Shown here: positions 37,998-49,100 of the stretch, piece after piece | How the letters are laid out: each line of letters opens with the position of its first letter | Position numbering within the stretch: the stretch's first letter is position 1 | DNA from: Cyclobacterium marinum DSM 745 | GTDB lineage: Bacteria; Bacteroidota; Bacteroidia; Cytophagales; Cyclobacteriaceae | Assembly (NCBI RefSeq): GCF_000222485.1 | Contig: NC_015914.1 | Span: 2,046,001 to 2,110,000, forward strand | Direction of reading: 5' to 3' | Length of the DNA: 64,000 nt | Notes under the pieces: model-generated | The model's database searches: none | What the model was told of the DNA's origin: nothing | Seen by the model: the letters and a program-made list of their open reading frames with translations, nothing else | Translations under genes and position numbers: made by a program

Positions 37998-40900
37998 ATG
38001 TCCAAAAATAGTGTCATGAAGGGATTCTGTGCCCTTATATTTGCAATGTTCCTACTGGGAGCTTGTACCAGTAGACCCGGAGAACCAAAAGTACTCGTTT
38101 TTTCAAAAACCAATGGCTTTTACCACGAATCCATACCGGATGGAAATCAAGCAATTATTAATTTAGGAAAACAAAATGGCATAGAGGTAGACACTACTAC
38201 CAATGCGAAGATGTTTACTGAAGACATTTTAAAGGAATACAGTACTGTAATTTTCCTAAATACCACTGGTGATGTTTTGAATAATGCTCAACAGGCGGAG
38301 TTTGAACGATACATTCAAGCTGGCGGTGGTTTTGTTGGCATCCATTCAGCTGCAGATACCGAATACAGTTGGGATTGGTATGGTAAGATGGTAGGCGGCT
38401 ATTTTACAGATCATCCCGGCATCAACGATCCTCATCCCAATGTGCAGGAGGGATCGCTCAAAATCATTGATAAAAGCAACAGCGCCACTTCTTTTCTTCC
38501 TGAAACATGGTCAAGAACGGATGAGTGGTACAGCTACAAAAATTTCAATCCTGATGTGAACGTTTTGATCTCATTAGATGAAGACAGTTATCAAGGCGGA
38601 GCAGATATGGGCGAACACCCTATCGCATGGTACCATGAATACGATGGGGGTCGGGCATTTTATACTGGAGGAGGCCACACCAGAGCAGCTTATAAAGAGG
38701 AACTCTTTTTGAAACATCTTTTAGAGGGAATTAAGTATGCCATTGGGGAGAATGAAAAGTTAAATTATGCCAATGCTACAAGTAAATCTGTTCCTGATGC
38801 AGACCGTTTTGAAAAAGTAAACTTGGTAATGGGAGAGTTCAAAGAACCTACCGAAATGGCTATTTTACCAAATTTAGATATTCTGGTTTCCCAAAGAAGA
38901 GGAGAGGTTTTGCTTTACAAAAATGGTAGCAATGAAGTAAATAAAGTTGCCCACCTGGATGTATATTGGAAAACAGATGTACCTAAGGTCAATGCAGAGG
39001 AAGGATTAATGGGTATCCAAGTAGATCCTGATTTCGAAAATAATCATTGGATATATGTCTTTTATAGTCCAACGGATGAGTCTGTCAACAGACTTTCAAG
39101 GTTTAAATTTGAGAATGATACGTGGGACATGGAGTCTGAACAAGTAATCCTTCAGTTTTATTCTCAAAGAGGCATTTGCTGCCATACAGGAGGATCAATT
39201 GCTTTTGATGGTAATGGTTTGCTTTACGTTTCGGCAGGAGATAATTCCACGCCATTTAATCAACCTGATCAAAAATACACCTTACAAGGTTATGGTCCTT
39301 TGGATGATAGACCAGGTTTTGAGCAATATGATGCGGCAAGATCTTCAGGAAACTCCAATGATTTGAGAGGAAAAATCCTAAGAATAAAAGTAAATGAAGA
39401 TGGTTCTTACAGCATTCCCGAAGGGAACCTTTATCCTGAAGGAACTGAAAAAACCAGACCTGAAATTTATGTGCAAGGAAATCGAAACCCTTACCGAATT
39501 TCCGTTGATAAGAAAACCGGCTTTTTGTATTGGGGTGAAGTAGGTCCTGATGCGCGAGAAGACAAGTTTGGAGAAAGAGGATCAAGAGGATATGATGAGG
39601 TTAACCAAGCAAAAGAGGCTGGTTATTTTGGCTGGCCTTTCTTTGTAGGAAACAATTATCCTTACAATGCCTTTAATTTTGATACAGGAGAAGTTGGTAA
39701 GGAATTTGACCCAAAAAATCCTGTCAATAACTCTAGGAACAATACCGGGATTAAAAATCTGCCTCCTGCTCAGCCGGCATTCATTTATTATCCATATGTA
39801 GAGTCAGAAGCATTTCCTGAAGTAGGAACAGGCGGAAGAAATGCCATGGCAGGTCCTGTATATTATTCTGACCTCTTTCCTAATGGAGGTGGTTTACCGG
39901 AATATTATGATGGCAAACTATTTATCTACGACTGGATTAGGGGTTGGATTAAGGTAGTAACCATGGATGAAAATGGGGATTACCTAAAAATGGAACCTTT
40001 TATGGAAGAAGTCAGACACAATGCCTTAATTGACATGGAATTAGGTCCAAATGGTAAACTTTACCTTCTAGAATACGGTAAAGGCTGGTTTAGTGCAAAT
40101 GCAGATGCAGCCCTCTCAGTAATTGAATACAATCCGGGAAACAGGTCACCGGTTATCGCCTCAATTTCTGCAGACAAAACTTCAGGTAGTTTACCTTTAG
40201 CATTAACCGTAAAGGTTGCTGCGAGTGATCCTGAAAATGATGCCTTAAGCTATATTTGGGATTTAGGTAATGGCGAGACCAAAGAGACTTCAGTGCCGGA
40301 AATCTCTTACACCTATGATAAACAAGGTGATTATGATATTTCAGTAACGGTGAAAGACAGTGAAAACAAGACCGCAAAAAGCAATGTTGTCAATGTTTAT
40401 GCAGGAAATATTGCCCCTAGCATTAATGTTACTTTTGAAGGAAATGGAAGCTTTTACTTTCCCAACCAAAAAGTAAATTATGAGGTCACAGTAACTGATC
40501 CTGACGATCCATCAGTAGGGGAAGACCTTTCATCACTTTACCTCTCTGCCGATTATATCGAAGGTTTTGATAAAGCAGAAGCAGCCTTAGGTCACCAAGT
40601 CATGTCTGAAGCCATGGCCGGTAAAAGTTTGATGGAGTCTTTGACATGTAAAAGTTGTCACCAGATTGACGGGAAATCCGTAGGCCCGGGATATACTGAT
40701 GTGGCAAAAAAATATGCCGATTCACCGGAAGCGGTAGACAAATTGATCAATAAAATTATCAAAGGAGGTTCTGGTGTCTGGGGAGAAACGATGATGCCGG
40801 CCAATCCTACTTTGAAAGAAGGAGATGCAAGGAAAATTGTCGCTTTCGTTCTTTCTTTGGATGGAAAGGATGATCAGGAACCAAGCCTTCCTGCAAAAGG

Positions 40901-41432
40901 TGAACTGGATCCACTTCAGGGTAAAAAACTTGCCAATAATGGAGTAATGCTACTGAATGCAAGTTTTACCGATAAAGGTGGAAACAATATCAAACCGCTT
41001 AGTACATCAAAAACTGTTTTTCTTCGCAACAATAACATCAACTTAGGTGAGCTTGATGCCACATATGCTTATAATTCTATGGAAATAAATGGTCAACAGA
41101 TCATCACCTCTCCATTAGGCAAAGGCTATTTTATGCTTCAAAATATTGACCTGACAGGGTTGGAAGGCATAAACTTTATGGTAAGTTCTCAACGACCTTT
41201 TGATTATGGATACCAGATTGAAGCCAGGTCCGGAGGATCAGATGGAGAAGTCATCGGACAAATGGTGGTTAGAAAAAGTGGAGAAGAAGGTGCCAATACC
41301 CAAAAAGTAGTTTTAAAATTCAATGAAAATGTAAAAGAAGATTTTCAAGATCTATACATTGTTACAGAAGCGTTGAATGAAAACGAAACAGTAAATATGG
41401 CTATTCTATCAATGGAAATGGTCAGCAAATAA
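37998..41432 (+). CDS. lipoprotein with ThuA, PQQ sugar dehydrogenase-like, PKD and cytochrome c domains
   Basis: The ATG at 37998 is chosen because it gives a clean lipoprotein signal (lipobox LLGAC, Cys23) in a 1,144-residue product. Domains in order: ThuA (about 30-255; GGGFVGIHSAADTEY), a sorbosone/glucose dehydrogenase beta-propeller (about 270-690; GLMGIQVDPDF, CCHTGGSIAFDGNGLLYVSAGDN in pieces, YVQGNRNPYRIS), PKD (about 715-800), a single-haem cytochrome c with CKSCH (C884, C887, H888) and a likely Met ligand (MMPANP), then a carbohydrate-binding-like C-terminus. It probably oxidises a sugar and passes electrons to its own haem. The fold order recurs in Bacteroidota. Confidence 0.9.
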   Translation: MSKNSVMKGFCALIFAMFLLGACTSRPGEPKVLVFSKTNGFYHESIPDGNQAIINLGKQNGIEVDTTTNAKMFTEDILKEYSTVIFLNTTGDVLNNAQQAEFERYIQAGGGFVGIHSAADTEYSWDWYGKMVGGYFTDHPGINDPHPNVQEGSLKIIDKSNSATSFLPETWSRTDEWYSYKNFNPDVNVLISLDEDSYQGGADMGEHPIAWYHEYDGGRAFYTGGGHTRAAYKEELFLKHLLEGIKYAIGENEKLNYANATSKSVPDADRFEKVNLVMGEFKEPTEMAILPNLDILVSQRRGEVLLYKNGSNEVNKVAHLDVYWKTDVPKVNAEEGLMGIQVDPDFENNHWIYVFYSPTDESVNRLSRFKFENDTWDMESEQVILQFYSQRGICCHTGGSIAFDGNGLLYVSAGDNSTPFNQPDQKYTLQGYGPLDDRPGFEQYDAARSSGNSNDLRGKILRIKVNEDGSYSIPEGNLYPEGTEKTRPEIYVQGNRNPYRISVDKKTGFLYWGEVGPDAREDKFGERGSRGYDEVNQAKEAGYFGWPFFVGNNYPYNAFNFDTGEVGKEFDPKNPVNNSRNNTGIKNLPPAQPAFIYYPYVESEAFPEVGTGGRNAMAGPVYYSDLFPNGGGLPEYYDGKLFIYDWIRGWIKVVTMDENGDYLKMEPFMEEVRHNALIDMELGPNGKLYLLEYGKGWFSANADAALSVIEYNPGNRSPVIASISADKTSGSLPLALTVKVAASDPENDALSYIWDLGNGETKETSVPEISYTYDKQGDYDISVTVKDSENKTAKSNVVNVYAGNIAPSINVTFEGNGSFYFPNQKVNYEVTVTDPDDPSVGEDLSSLYLSADYIEGFDKAEAALGHQVMSEAMAGKSLMESLTCKSCHQIDGKSVGPGYTDVAKKYADSPEAVDKLINKIIKGGSGVWGETMMPANPTLKEGDARKIVAFVLSLDGKDDQEPSLPAKGELDPLQGKKLANNGVMLLNASFTDKGGNNIKPLSTSKTVFLRNNNINLGELDATYAYNSMEINGQQIITSPLGKGYFMLQNIDLTGLEGINFMVSSQRPFDYGYQIEARSGGSDGEVIGQMVVRKSGEEGANTQKVVLKFNENVKEDFQDLYIVTEALNENETVNMAILSMEMVSK

Positions 41433-41446
41433 ATCTTAGCTTCTCT

Positions 41447-41484
41447 AAAAGGCCTGTAAATTAAATTTTTACAGGCCTTTTTTT
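41447..41484 (+). terminator. terminator between convergent genes
   Basis: AAAAGGCCTGTAAA pairs with its complement around a short A/T loop, followed by seven Ts. It ends the ThuA-PQQ transcript just past its stop; the minus-strand side carries only four Ts, so it may act weakly for the lycopene cyclase gene as well. Confidence 0.85.
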
Positions 41485-41487
41485 GTC

Positions 41488-42663
41488 TTAATCTTTCGTT
41501 TTCTTTTTCAAAAACAATTGCCGAATTCCGGAAAACATAAATGGCAGTAAAGGGACACTGTTCCTTATTTTAAATTCCTCCCAAAAATTACTGTCATTGT
41601 CGAGGAAAGATAGGATTTTCTCAGGAGAATTTTTCCGAAATAAACTTTCAAATATAGCCTTGCCGGTCACTTTCTTGGAAAGCAAAACATCCAGCAAAGT
41701 TCTGTCATACCAAGCATATTTTTTACTTTTCCAGCTATCATTCACAATAGGAGGCAATTGAAGTTTTAACCGATCCACTATCTGTGAGACATGCTTTTGG
41801 ACAAACTGAAAGGTATACCCGGTACTGGCTTTGGTAAATCCTCCGGCAGTTCCAATATTGACAATTCTTTCACTGTTTTTGATTGTTTTTGGGAATTGAG
41901 CCAGTGACATCGGAATAACTCCAAGCTCTTTGTGCTTAATTCTATATTCTTTAATCCCTAATTCCATAGAAATATAATCCTTAAGGGCAAAATTGTAAGT
42001 TTCCCTATCCAAGGTACTTTCACTAAAAAGAGTAAATTCAATCAAGGCTTCAGTGGAACTCGTTGGTAATACGTACATAAAAGTAGCCCCATGCTGTTGT
42101 TCCAACCTGAAATCCATTAAAGTTCCAATTTTTTCATTAAAAACAGGAGATTCCGTCTCGATAAACCAACCCATAAAATGTTGCAATAGGGTATTTTTGG
42201 TGTTCATGTCAGGAAGAAATAAGGCAGTAGAATTGAAAATATAACTTCCGCTATATTCCGTATTTTCAGTAATCAATCTTGCCTGACCATTATCTTCAGA
42301 CATATCTAAAATTGCCTCAGTCTTAAAAGTAACATTGTCAAATGTAGCGGCATATTCCATAACAAGCTGATAAAAATCACCGGCTTGTATCATTTTGTAC
42401 TTGTATTTTTTTAGCGAAAATATTTTGGCTACTTCCGGAGAAAAAAACTGTAAAGTTTCCCATTTGTGGCGAACAATGTCCTCAAAAATACTCTTTTCTT
42501 TTTCCCAATAACACCAAGTTCTGTCATTGTCAGATTTTATAACCTTATCAATCACCAAAATAGTTTTGTTTTGAAGACTTTTATCCAATAACAACCGATA
42601 CAATAAGCTTAGCCCGGCCAAGCCGGAGCCTGCAATGATATAGTCGTAACCTACTTTCATCAA
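41488..42663 (-). CDS. crtY: lycopene beta-cyclase
   Basis: This 391-residue flavoprotein cyclises the ends of lycopene to make beta-carotene. The N-terminal dinucleotide-binding motif YIIAGSGLAGLSLLYRLL, the family strings NDRTWCYWEKE, FMGWFIETESPVF, MDFRLEQQHGATFMYVLPTS (in pieces) and GTAGGFTKASTGYTFQFVQ are all present. It stands alone; no other carotenoid gene is in the window, so the rest of the pathway must be elsewhere. A Met-Met start is seen, and the first is used. Confidence 0.93.
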   Translation of the reverse strand: MMKVGYDYIIAGSGLAGLSLLYRLLLDKSLQNKTILVIDKVIKSDNDRTWCYWEKEKSIFEDIVRHKWETLQFFSPEVAKIFSLKKYKYKMIQAGDFYQLVMEYAATFDNVTFKTEAILDMSEDNGQARLITENTEYSGSYIFNSTALFLPDMNTKNTLLQHFMGWFIETESPVFNEKIGTLMDFRLEQQHGATFMYVLPTSSTEALIEFTLFSESTLDRETYNFALKDYISMELGIKEYRIKHKELGVIPMSLAQFPKTIKNSERIVNIGTAGGFTKASTGYTFQFVQKHVSQIVDRLKLQLPPIVNDSWKSKKYAWYDRTLLDVLLSKKVTGKAIFESLFRKNSPEKILSFLDNDSNFWEEFKIRNSVPLLPFMFSGIRQLFLKKKTKD

Positions 42664-42815
42664 TTATTGATTTTTTACTTAAGTTATTATCGGGAAGACC
42701 CTTGAATAAAACTTGTTAATCAAGTCAACTCATAAATTGGAAAGATGTTTAACTTGTGGCTAACACTGCGTTTAGGTCTTTTCCAAGTCTGTTAGGTATC
42801 GGCAATATTTTACGA

Positions 42816-43805
42816 TCAAACGACTTCGTTTTCTAAGGGTTCCTCCTTTTCAAATGCACGAATATTATTCAAAGTTATCACAGTAATTTGATCCATCGCT
42901 TCTTTGGTAAAATAGGCTTGGTGCGAGGTGATAAGAACATTAGGAAAACTATTTAATCTTAAGATATCATCATCTTGAATAATACTTTCTGACAGATCCT
43001 CGAAAAACAGATTCTCTTCTTGTTCATACACATCTATCCCCAAGTACCCAATTTTTTTCTGAGTCAAGCCCTCAATGGCATCAGAAGTATTAATTAAAGC
43101 TCCACGACTAGTATTGATAATCATTACTCCCGCTTTCATTTGCTTCAGTGAAGCCTTATTGATCATATGTTTGGTTGACTGGTTCAGTGGACAATGCAGA
43201 GAAATAATATCTGCCTGCTGTAAAACCTCTTCCAATGGTAAATATTCAACGCCCATTTCTATCAGGGCTTCCGCTTCAGCAATATCGTAAGCCAATAGCC
43301 TGCAACCGAAACCTTTCATAATTTTACAAAAAGCAATTCCAATTTGACCGGTACCAATGACACCTACCACCTTACCATGAAGATTAAAACCTATTAAATT
43401 CTTTAGAGAAAAATTACCCTCTCGGACCCTATTGTATGCTTTGTGGGTTTTTCTATTCAAAGTCATAATCAGTGCAACCGAATGTTCGGCCACCGCTTCA
43501 GGAGAGTAAGCCGGAACCCTTACCACCTTTATTTGATGATCCTTAGCAGATTGAATGTCCACATTATTGAACCCGGCACATCTCATAGCTATTAATCGGA
43601 TGCCATTATTGGCAAGCACTTCAATGGTATCCTTGTCCACTTTATCATTTACAAAAGCACAGATAACATCAAAGCCTTCAGATAAATTGGCCGTGGTTTT
43701 ATTCAAAGCCGTTTCAAAAAAGGAGAAAGAGTAATCATTATTGCTGCTGTATTTTTCAAAATACTCTTGATCGTAAGGTTTGGTACTAAATACGGCAATT
43801 TTCAT
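42816..43805 (-). CDS. ldhA: D-isomer 2-hydroxyacid dehydrogenase, D-lactate dehydrogenase type
   Basis: This 329-residue enzyme reduces pyruvate (or a related 2-oxoacid) to the D-hydroxyacid with NADH. The nucleotide-binding motif GVIGTGQIGIAFCKIMKGFG, the catalytic Arg region (MRCAGFNNVD), the LHCPLN loop and the catalytic His (SHQAYFTKEA) are in place. The LTSHQAYFTKEA ending is characteristic of fermentative D-LDH (LdhA) rather than phosphoglycerate dehydrogenase. It is a single-gene unit. Confidence 0.88.
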   Translation of the reverse strand: MKIAVFSTKPYDQEYFEKYSSNNDYSFSFFETALNKTTANLSEGFDVICAFVNDKVDKDTIEVLANNGIRLIAMRCAGFNNVDIQSAKDHQIKVVRVPAYSPEAVAEHSVALIMTLNRKTHKAYNRVREGNFSLKNLIGFNLHGKVVGVIGTGQIGIAFCKIMKGFGCRLLAYDIAEAEALIEMGVEYLPLEEVLQQADIISLHCPLNQSTKHMINKASLKQMKAGVMIINTSRGALINTSDAIEGLTQKKIGYLGIDVYEQEENLFFEDLSESIIQDDDILRLNSFPNVLITSHQAYFTKEAMDQITVITLNNIRAFEKEEPLENEVV

Positions 43806-43960
43806 TGGAATAATTTAAAGTTTTAAATACCTAAGAATAAATAATGAATAAACTCACCTATGCTAAACAATTTAGAAACCATTCTAGCCTAGCGGTCAAT
43901 CGTTAATTCAATATATTCTTATTAAAGTAAAAAATAAAAATATCAACCTTGTAAAATGTT

Positions 43961-44791
43961 TTAGTTTTTCTGACTTCTAAATTTTTTAATAAAATAACCA
44001 AGGACAATAAGCAATATCAGAAAAGGCCAAAATGCTATTAAACCAATAACAAAATTTAGGAAACCTTGCCAGCCATTGTTTATAGCACTAAAGATTTTTG
44101 CCAAGAACCCTCCTCTTTGAGATGCATCATATACATATGGAAGTTCTTCATAGAATGATAAACTTATTGTGCTAAGGGATACCTGTTTACTTAAATAATT
44201 AAATTGTCCCTGAAGATTTTCTATATCAGTCCGAATCTGGTTAAGTTTATTTTCGATTTCTAGAATATCCTTTATCTCAGTGGCACTTTCTAGAATTTTC
44301 AGGTAGCGTTTTTCTAGTAGTTTGTCGTTTTTTATTCTAGTACTTAAGTCATAATAATTTTCCGTTACATCTTTTATTGATGAATACTTGTTTTCAAGGC
44401 GATGCCCAATGGTGGAAAAAGTAACAAATAAGCTATCATACACAGTAGATGGAACCCTAATAGTCAACTGGTAACTTATTCTTTCTTTGGTTCTTGATTG
44501 ATTTTCATGCTCAATATAGGCATCATAACGAGGGAGGAGTTCTCGAATTGTTTGATAATCTTCCACTATGTCCTGCGATTGAAAATTAATTCCTCCAGTT
44601 TTAATAGTTTTTTTACTTATCTGCTCTGTTCCTGAAGTTATTGATGGCGGCGGGGGTGGTTGTTCGCTTATAGGTATAGACAATAAATCCTCAAAGGTCT
44701 CTTCGTCGGCCACCTCCATTATCATTTCTCCTTCTGGCCTATTACATCCATGAAGCGATAAAATTGCTATTATTAAAAATAACTGTTTCAT
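43961..44791 (-). CDS. DUF4349 lipoprotein
   Basis: This 276-residue protein has a lipobox LSLHGC (Cys16), a Pro-rich linker with five prolines (near residues 45-50), a DUF4349 domain of alternating strands and a long coiled coil (about 150-210, NKLNQIRTDIENLQGQFNYL), and one C-terminal transmembrane helix (about 243-265) followed by basic residues. A lipid anchor at one end and a membrane helix at the other suggest a strut within the envelope. Function is unknown. Confidence 0.85.
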   Translation of the reverse strand: MKQLFLIIAILSLHGCNRPEGEMIMEVADEETFEDLLSIPISEQPPPPPSITSGTEQISKKTIKTGGINFQSQDIVEDYQTIRELLPRYDAYIEHENQSRTKERISYQLTIRVPSTVYDSLFVTFSTIGHRLENKYSSIKDVTENYYDLSTRIKNDKLLEKRYLKILESATEIKDILEIENKLNQIRTDIENLQGQFNYLSKQVSLSTISLSFYEELPYVYDASQRGGFLAKIFSAINNGWQGFLNFVIGLIAFWPFLILLIVLGYFIKKFRSQKN

Positions 44792-45307
44792 AAAATTTAA
44801 ATTTTACAACTTTTCACAAGCAAACCAGCCTAATCATTGAACTAGTTTGGAAGTTTTTTCGGACTTATTAAACTCTTGCCAAAATTTTATTCAAATTTCC
44901 ATCAATACTTAAATAGCTGATAATCAAAACTATAATTTGCATTTAGAAATATAAAGAGTAAGCAATAAAACGTTGTAATTAAAGTTAACGTTTTATTGCT
45001 GCTCAACCAGAGAACTGAATAAAAATCATGTTTTATCCCACCATTTCTAATGTTGGATAAGCACTCCGACCAAAAGCAGCATCAGTACCTATGGAAAAGC
45101 AAATGACAACCTTTTATAAGCCGTTTTGTCAGTCTTGACAGGAAATCCTGTAGTTAATTGAATATAAGCCCGTAAATTCGGCCAAGTTGTTTATTTTTGT
45201 AATTCATTCTTGCATTGGTTAGATTTTTGTGGGCATTCGAAAGGATTCATTTATCTTTTTGGTCTTCGATTTTCAATCCATCCTGAAGGTAACTTATTAT
45301 AAATCAA
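44792..45307. other. intergenic stretch with a long inverted repeat
   Basis: No gene is supported. It contains a 14-base perfect inverted repeat at 44961-45000 and a TATTTTTG at 45192-45199 that fits the TANNTTTG -7 box, about 110 bases before dapF, without a well-spaced TTTG upstream. Confidence 0.45.
44961..45000. repeat. 14-base perfect inverted repeat
   Basis: AGCAATAAAACGTT and its exact complement flank a 12-base loop. There is no T run on either side, so it is not a plain terminator; a regulator site or RNA structure is possible. It lies between the divergent DUF4349 gene and dapF. Confidence 0.6.
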
Positions 45308-46114
45308 ATGGATATTAACTTCTATAAATATCAGGGTACAGGCAATGATTTCATCATGATCGATGGAAGGACATTTTCTTTTGGCCCTGATCCTATACCT
45401 TATATTCAGCAACTTTGTCATAGAAAGTTTGGCATCGGAGCTGATGGGCTTATTCTCATTCAGTCCCATGCAGATTATGATTTCGAAATGTGTTATTACA
45501 ATGCTGATGGATCTCAAAGTATGTGCGGTAATGGGGCTAGGTGTGCAGTAGCCTTTTCCAAATTTTTGGGTATTATTGACCAAAATACCACTTTCCTAGC
45601 CATTGATGGTGTACATACCGCAACAATCTCAGGCAATAGTGTTGCATTAAGGATGGGGGATGTGAAAGAAGTACAAAGTATAGATCAAGATTTCTTTGCC
45701 AATACAGGGTCTCCACACCACATGCGCTTTGTTGATAAGGTGAATGAATTTGATGTTGTTGGCACAGGAAGAGCAATCAGGAGAGATAAGCAAAGATATC
45801 CTGAAGGCACCAATGTAAATTTTATCTCTATTCTTTCGCCTGATACCATTCAGGTTAGAACCTATGAAAGAGGGGTTGAGGATGAGACGCTTTCCTGTGG
45901 AACAGGTGTGACAGCTTGTGCATTATTATATGGAGAGCAAAAACAAATGAATAAAATAAATATTCAAACTCCCGGAGGTAATCTTCAGGTTAGTTTTGAG
46001 AAAGGCATAAATGGAAATTTCGAAAAGATTGTATTAACCGGGCCTGCTGATCAGGTTTTCAGTGGTACCATCAATGTAGATATTCCTTCAGATGCCATTA
46101 ATGAATACAATTAA
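45308..46114 (+). CDS. dapF: diaminopimelate epimerase
   Basis: DapF interconverts LL- and meso-diaminopimelate for lysine and peptidoglycan synthesis. The 268-residue protein has both catalytic cysteines, Cys73 in MCGNGARC and Cys197 in LSCGTGVTAC, plus YQGTGNDFIMID (as KYQGTGNDF) at the N-terminus. It lies 30 bases upstream of secA and is probably co-transcribed with it. Confidence 0.97.
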   Translation: MDINFYKYQGTGNDFIMIDGRTFSFGPDPIPYIQQLCHRKFGIGADGLILIQSHADYDFEMCYYNADGSQSMCGNGARCAVAFSKFLGIIDQNTTFLAIDGVHTATISGNSVALRMGDVKEVQSIDQDFFANTGSPHHMRFVDKVNEFDVVGTGRAIRRDKQRYPEGTNVNFISILSPDTIQVRTYERGVEDETLSCGTGVTACALLYGEQKQMNKINIQTPGGNLQVSFEKGINGNFEKIVLTGPADQVFSGTINVDIPSDAINEYN

Positions 46115-46144
46115 ATAGCCTAAGAGAAAAAGTATTTAAACAAT

Positions 46145-49100
46145 ATGTTAGAATCAATAGCAAAAGGGTTAGCAAAAGTCTTTGGTACCAAATCGGACCG
46201 TGACATAAAAACCTTAAGCCCTGTCGTGGCCTTAGTAAATACGGCCTTTGCCAAATTGGCCAATATTTCTGATGATGAATTAAGAAATGAAACTATCAGG
46301 ATTAAGGAGATTATTAACGAAGACCTCAAATCATTTGATGATCGAATTTCTGAATTAAGGAAAGAGATTGATCAATTAAATCCGGAGGAAGTTCAAGCCA
46401 AGGATGCACTTTTCAACCAAATTGATGCAGTAGAGAAAGAAAGAGATGAAGCCTTGGAAGTAAGCTTGGAAAAAGTATTACCTAGGGCTTTTGCTGTGGT
46501 AAAAGAAACTGCTAGAAGGCTTAAAGAAAATGGTAAGTTGACCGTTACAGCCAATTTGCAAGATCAAACCATGGCTGCCTCAAAATCCTATGTAGAAATC
46601 GATGGTGATCAAGCTACCTGGAAAAACACATGGACAGCTGCCGGTGTAGAAGTAACCTGGGAAATGGTACATTATGACGTTCAGCTCTTGGGTGGTGTGG
46701 CATTGCACCGAGGAAATATTGCAGAGATGGCGACCGGAGAAGGTAAAACCTTGGTTTCTACTTTGCCTGCCTATCTTAATGCACTAGCCGGTAGAGGTGT
46801 TCATATCGTAACTGTGAATGACTACCTAGCCAAGCGAGATTCCGAATGGAATGCGCCTATTTTTGAATTCCATGGATTAAAAGTGGACTGTATTGACAAA
46901 TACCCACCTAATTCAGAGGCCAGAAGAACTGCCTACCAAGCGGATATTGTGTATGGTACCAATAATGAATTTGGGTTTGATTACCTGAGAGACAATATGG
47001 CAAGAGATTCTAAGGATCTTGTGCAAGGAAAACATCATTTTGCCATGATTGATGAGGTCGATTCCGTACTCATCGATGATGCAAGAACACCACTTATAAT
47101 TTCCGGTCCTGTACCCAAGGGGGGAGAGCATGAGTTCTACGAAATGAAGCCTAGGGTTTCTACTTTAGTAGATGAGCAAAGAAAGCTGGTTCAAAACTAC
47201 CTATCCGAAGCCAAAAAGTTGATCAAAGAAGGAAATGATAAAGAGGGAGGACTTGCATTGTTCCGTGCCTTCCGCGGGCTTCCTAAATACAAGCCTTTGA
47301 TCAAATACCTCTCTGAGCCCGGAATTAGGGTAATTCTCCAAAAAACAGAGAATTATTACCTTCAGGACAATAAGAGAAACATGCCTGAAGCTGATGAACC
47401 TTTATTGTTTACCATTGATGAAAAGTCCAACAGTGTAGACCTTACCGACAACGGTATTGAAGTCATTACCAAGAAAAATGAAGACAATAACTTCTTCATT
47501 TTACCGGATATAGGTATGGAAATTGCCGAGCTGGAAAAAAATGACGAAATCGAAGACCACGAAAAACTAGTTAGAAAAGAAGAGATCATCAAAGACTATG
47601 GCGTAAAAGCTCAAAGGATTCATACAGTAAACCAACTGTTAAAGTCCTATTGTATGTTTGAGAGAGACACTGAATATATTTTGGTGGACGGCAAAGTAAA
47701 GATTGTAGATGAGCAAACCGGTAGGGTTATGGAAGGCAGAAGATATTCTGACGGACTCCACCAAGCCATTGAAGCGAAGGAAAATGTGAAGGTAGAAGAT
47801 GCCACCCAAACTTATGCCACCATTACTTTGCAGAACTATTTTAGGATGTATCATAAACTCTCAGGTATGACCGGTACTGCAGAAACAGAAGCAGGGGAGT
47901 TTTGGGAAATCTATAAGTTAGATGTCATTGTAATCCCAACCAATAAACCTATCCAGCGAAAAGATCACCAAGACAAGGTTTACAAAACCGTCCGTGAGAA
48001 ATTCAATGCTGTGGCAGATGAAATCAATGAATTAACGGATGCCAATAGGCCCGTACTAGTGGGTACCACCTCAGTAGAAATTTCAGAACTACTGAGCAGG
48101 ATGCTTACCATAAGAAAAATTAAACATCAAGTACTTAATGCCAAGCAACATGCACGAGAAGCTGATGTTGTAGCGGAAGCAGGTAAAGCCAAGACCGTGA
48201 CCATCGCCACCAATATGGCTGGTAGGGGTACAGATATTAAACTTACTCCGGAATCAAAAGAAGCAGGTGGACTAGCCATTGTAGGTACAGAAAGACATGA
48301 ATCAAGAAGAGTAGACCGCCAGCTGCGTGGTAGATCTGGTAGACAAGGAGATCCGGGATCGACACAGTTTTTTGTTTCTTTGGAAGACAACTTGATGCGA
48401 TTATTCGGTTCAGAAAGAATTGCCAAACTGATGGATCGAATGGGCCTTGAAGAAGGTGAAGTGATTCAACATTCCATGATTACTAAATCCATAGAGAGAG
48501 CTCAGCGAAAAGTTGAGGAAAATAACTTTGGGGTAAGGAAAAGGCTCTTGGAATATGATGATGTAATGAACAGCCAGCGGGAGGTTGTTTACCGAAGAAG
48601 AAAAAATGCATTAATCGGGGATCGGTTGGAATTAGATATTCTTAACATCATGTATGATGTATGTGAAGACCTAATTGTTATGGGTAAAAGCACCGGTGAC
48701 CTGGAGAACTTAAGAATGAATATCTTTAGTTCATTGGGCATAGACCAGCAATTTACAGAAGCCGAACTCAAGGAGAAGGATACCACCACTTTGACTAAAA
48801 TTCTTTTTGACAAAGCCTATAAAAGCTATACCAGAAAGAATGAAGGTATTCTTAACAAAGCCATGCCTATTCTCAAAGATGTTCACAAAAACAGAGGGGC
48901 AACTGTTAAGGAAATCATGGTTCCAATTTCTGACGGTATCAAACAGATTGGTGTGGTCATCAATTTGGAATCCACTCTTAATAATGATGGTCGAGACCTG
49001 ATCAGGGCCATTGAAAAGACAGTTACACTGGCGATTATCGATCAAAACTGGAAAGAGCATTTGAGAGACATGGATGATTTGAAGCAATCTGTTCAAAATG

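Noticed and set aside
44792..45307. Possible tRNA or small RNA between the DUF4349 gene and dapF
   Set aside because: No T-loop or CCA-type ending and no four-stem layout could be found; only the inverted repeat is supported.
48127..48426. Minus-strand reading frame inside secA
   Set aside because: It is antisense to the conserved SecA helicase region, so composition alone keeps it open.
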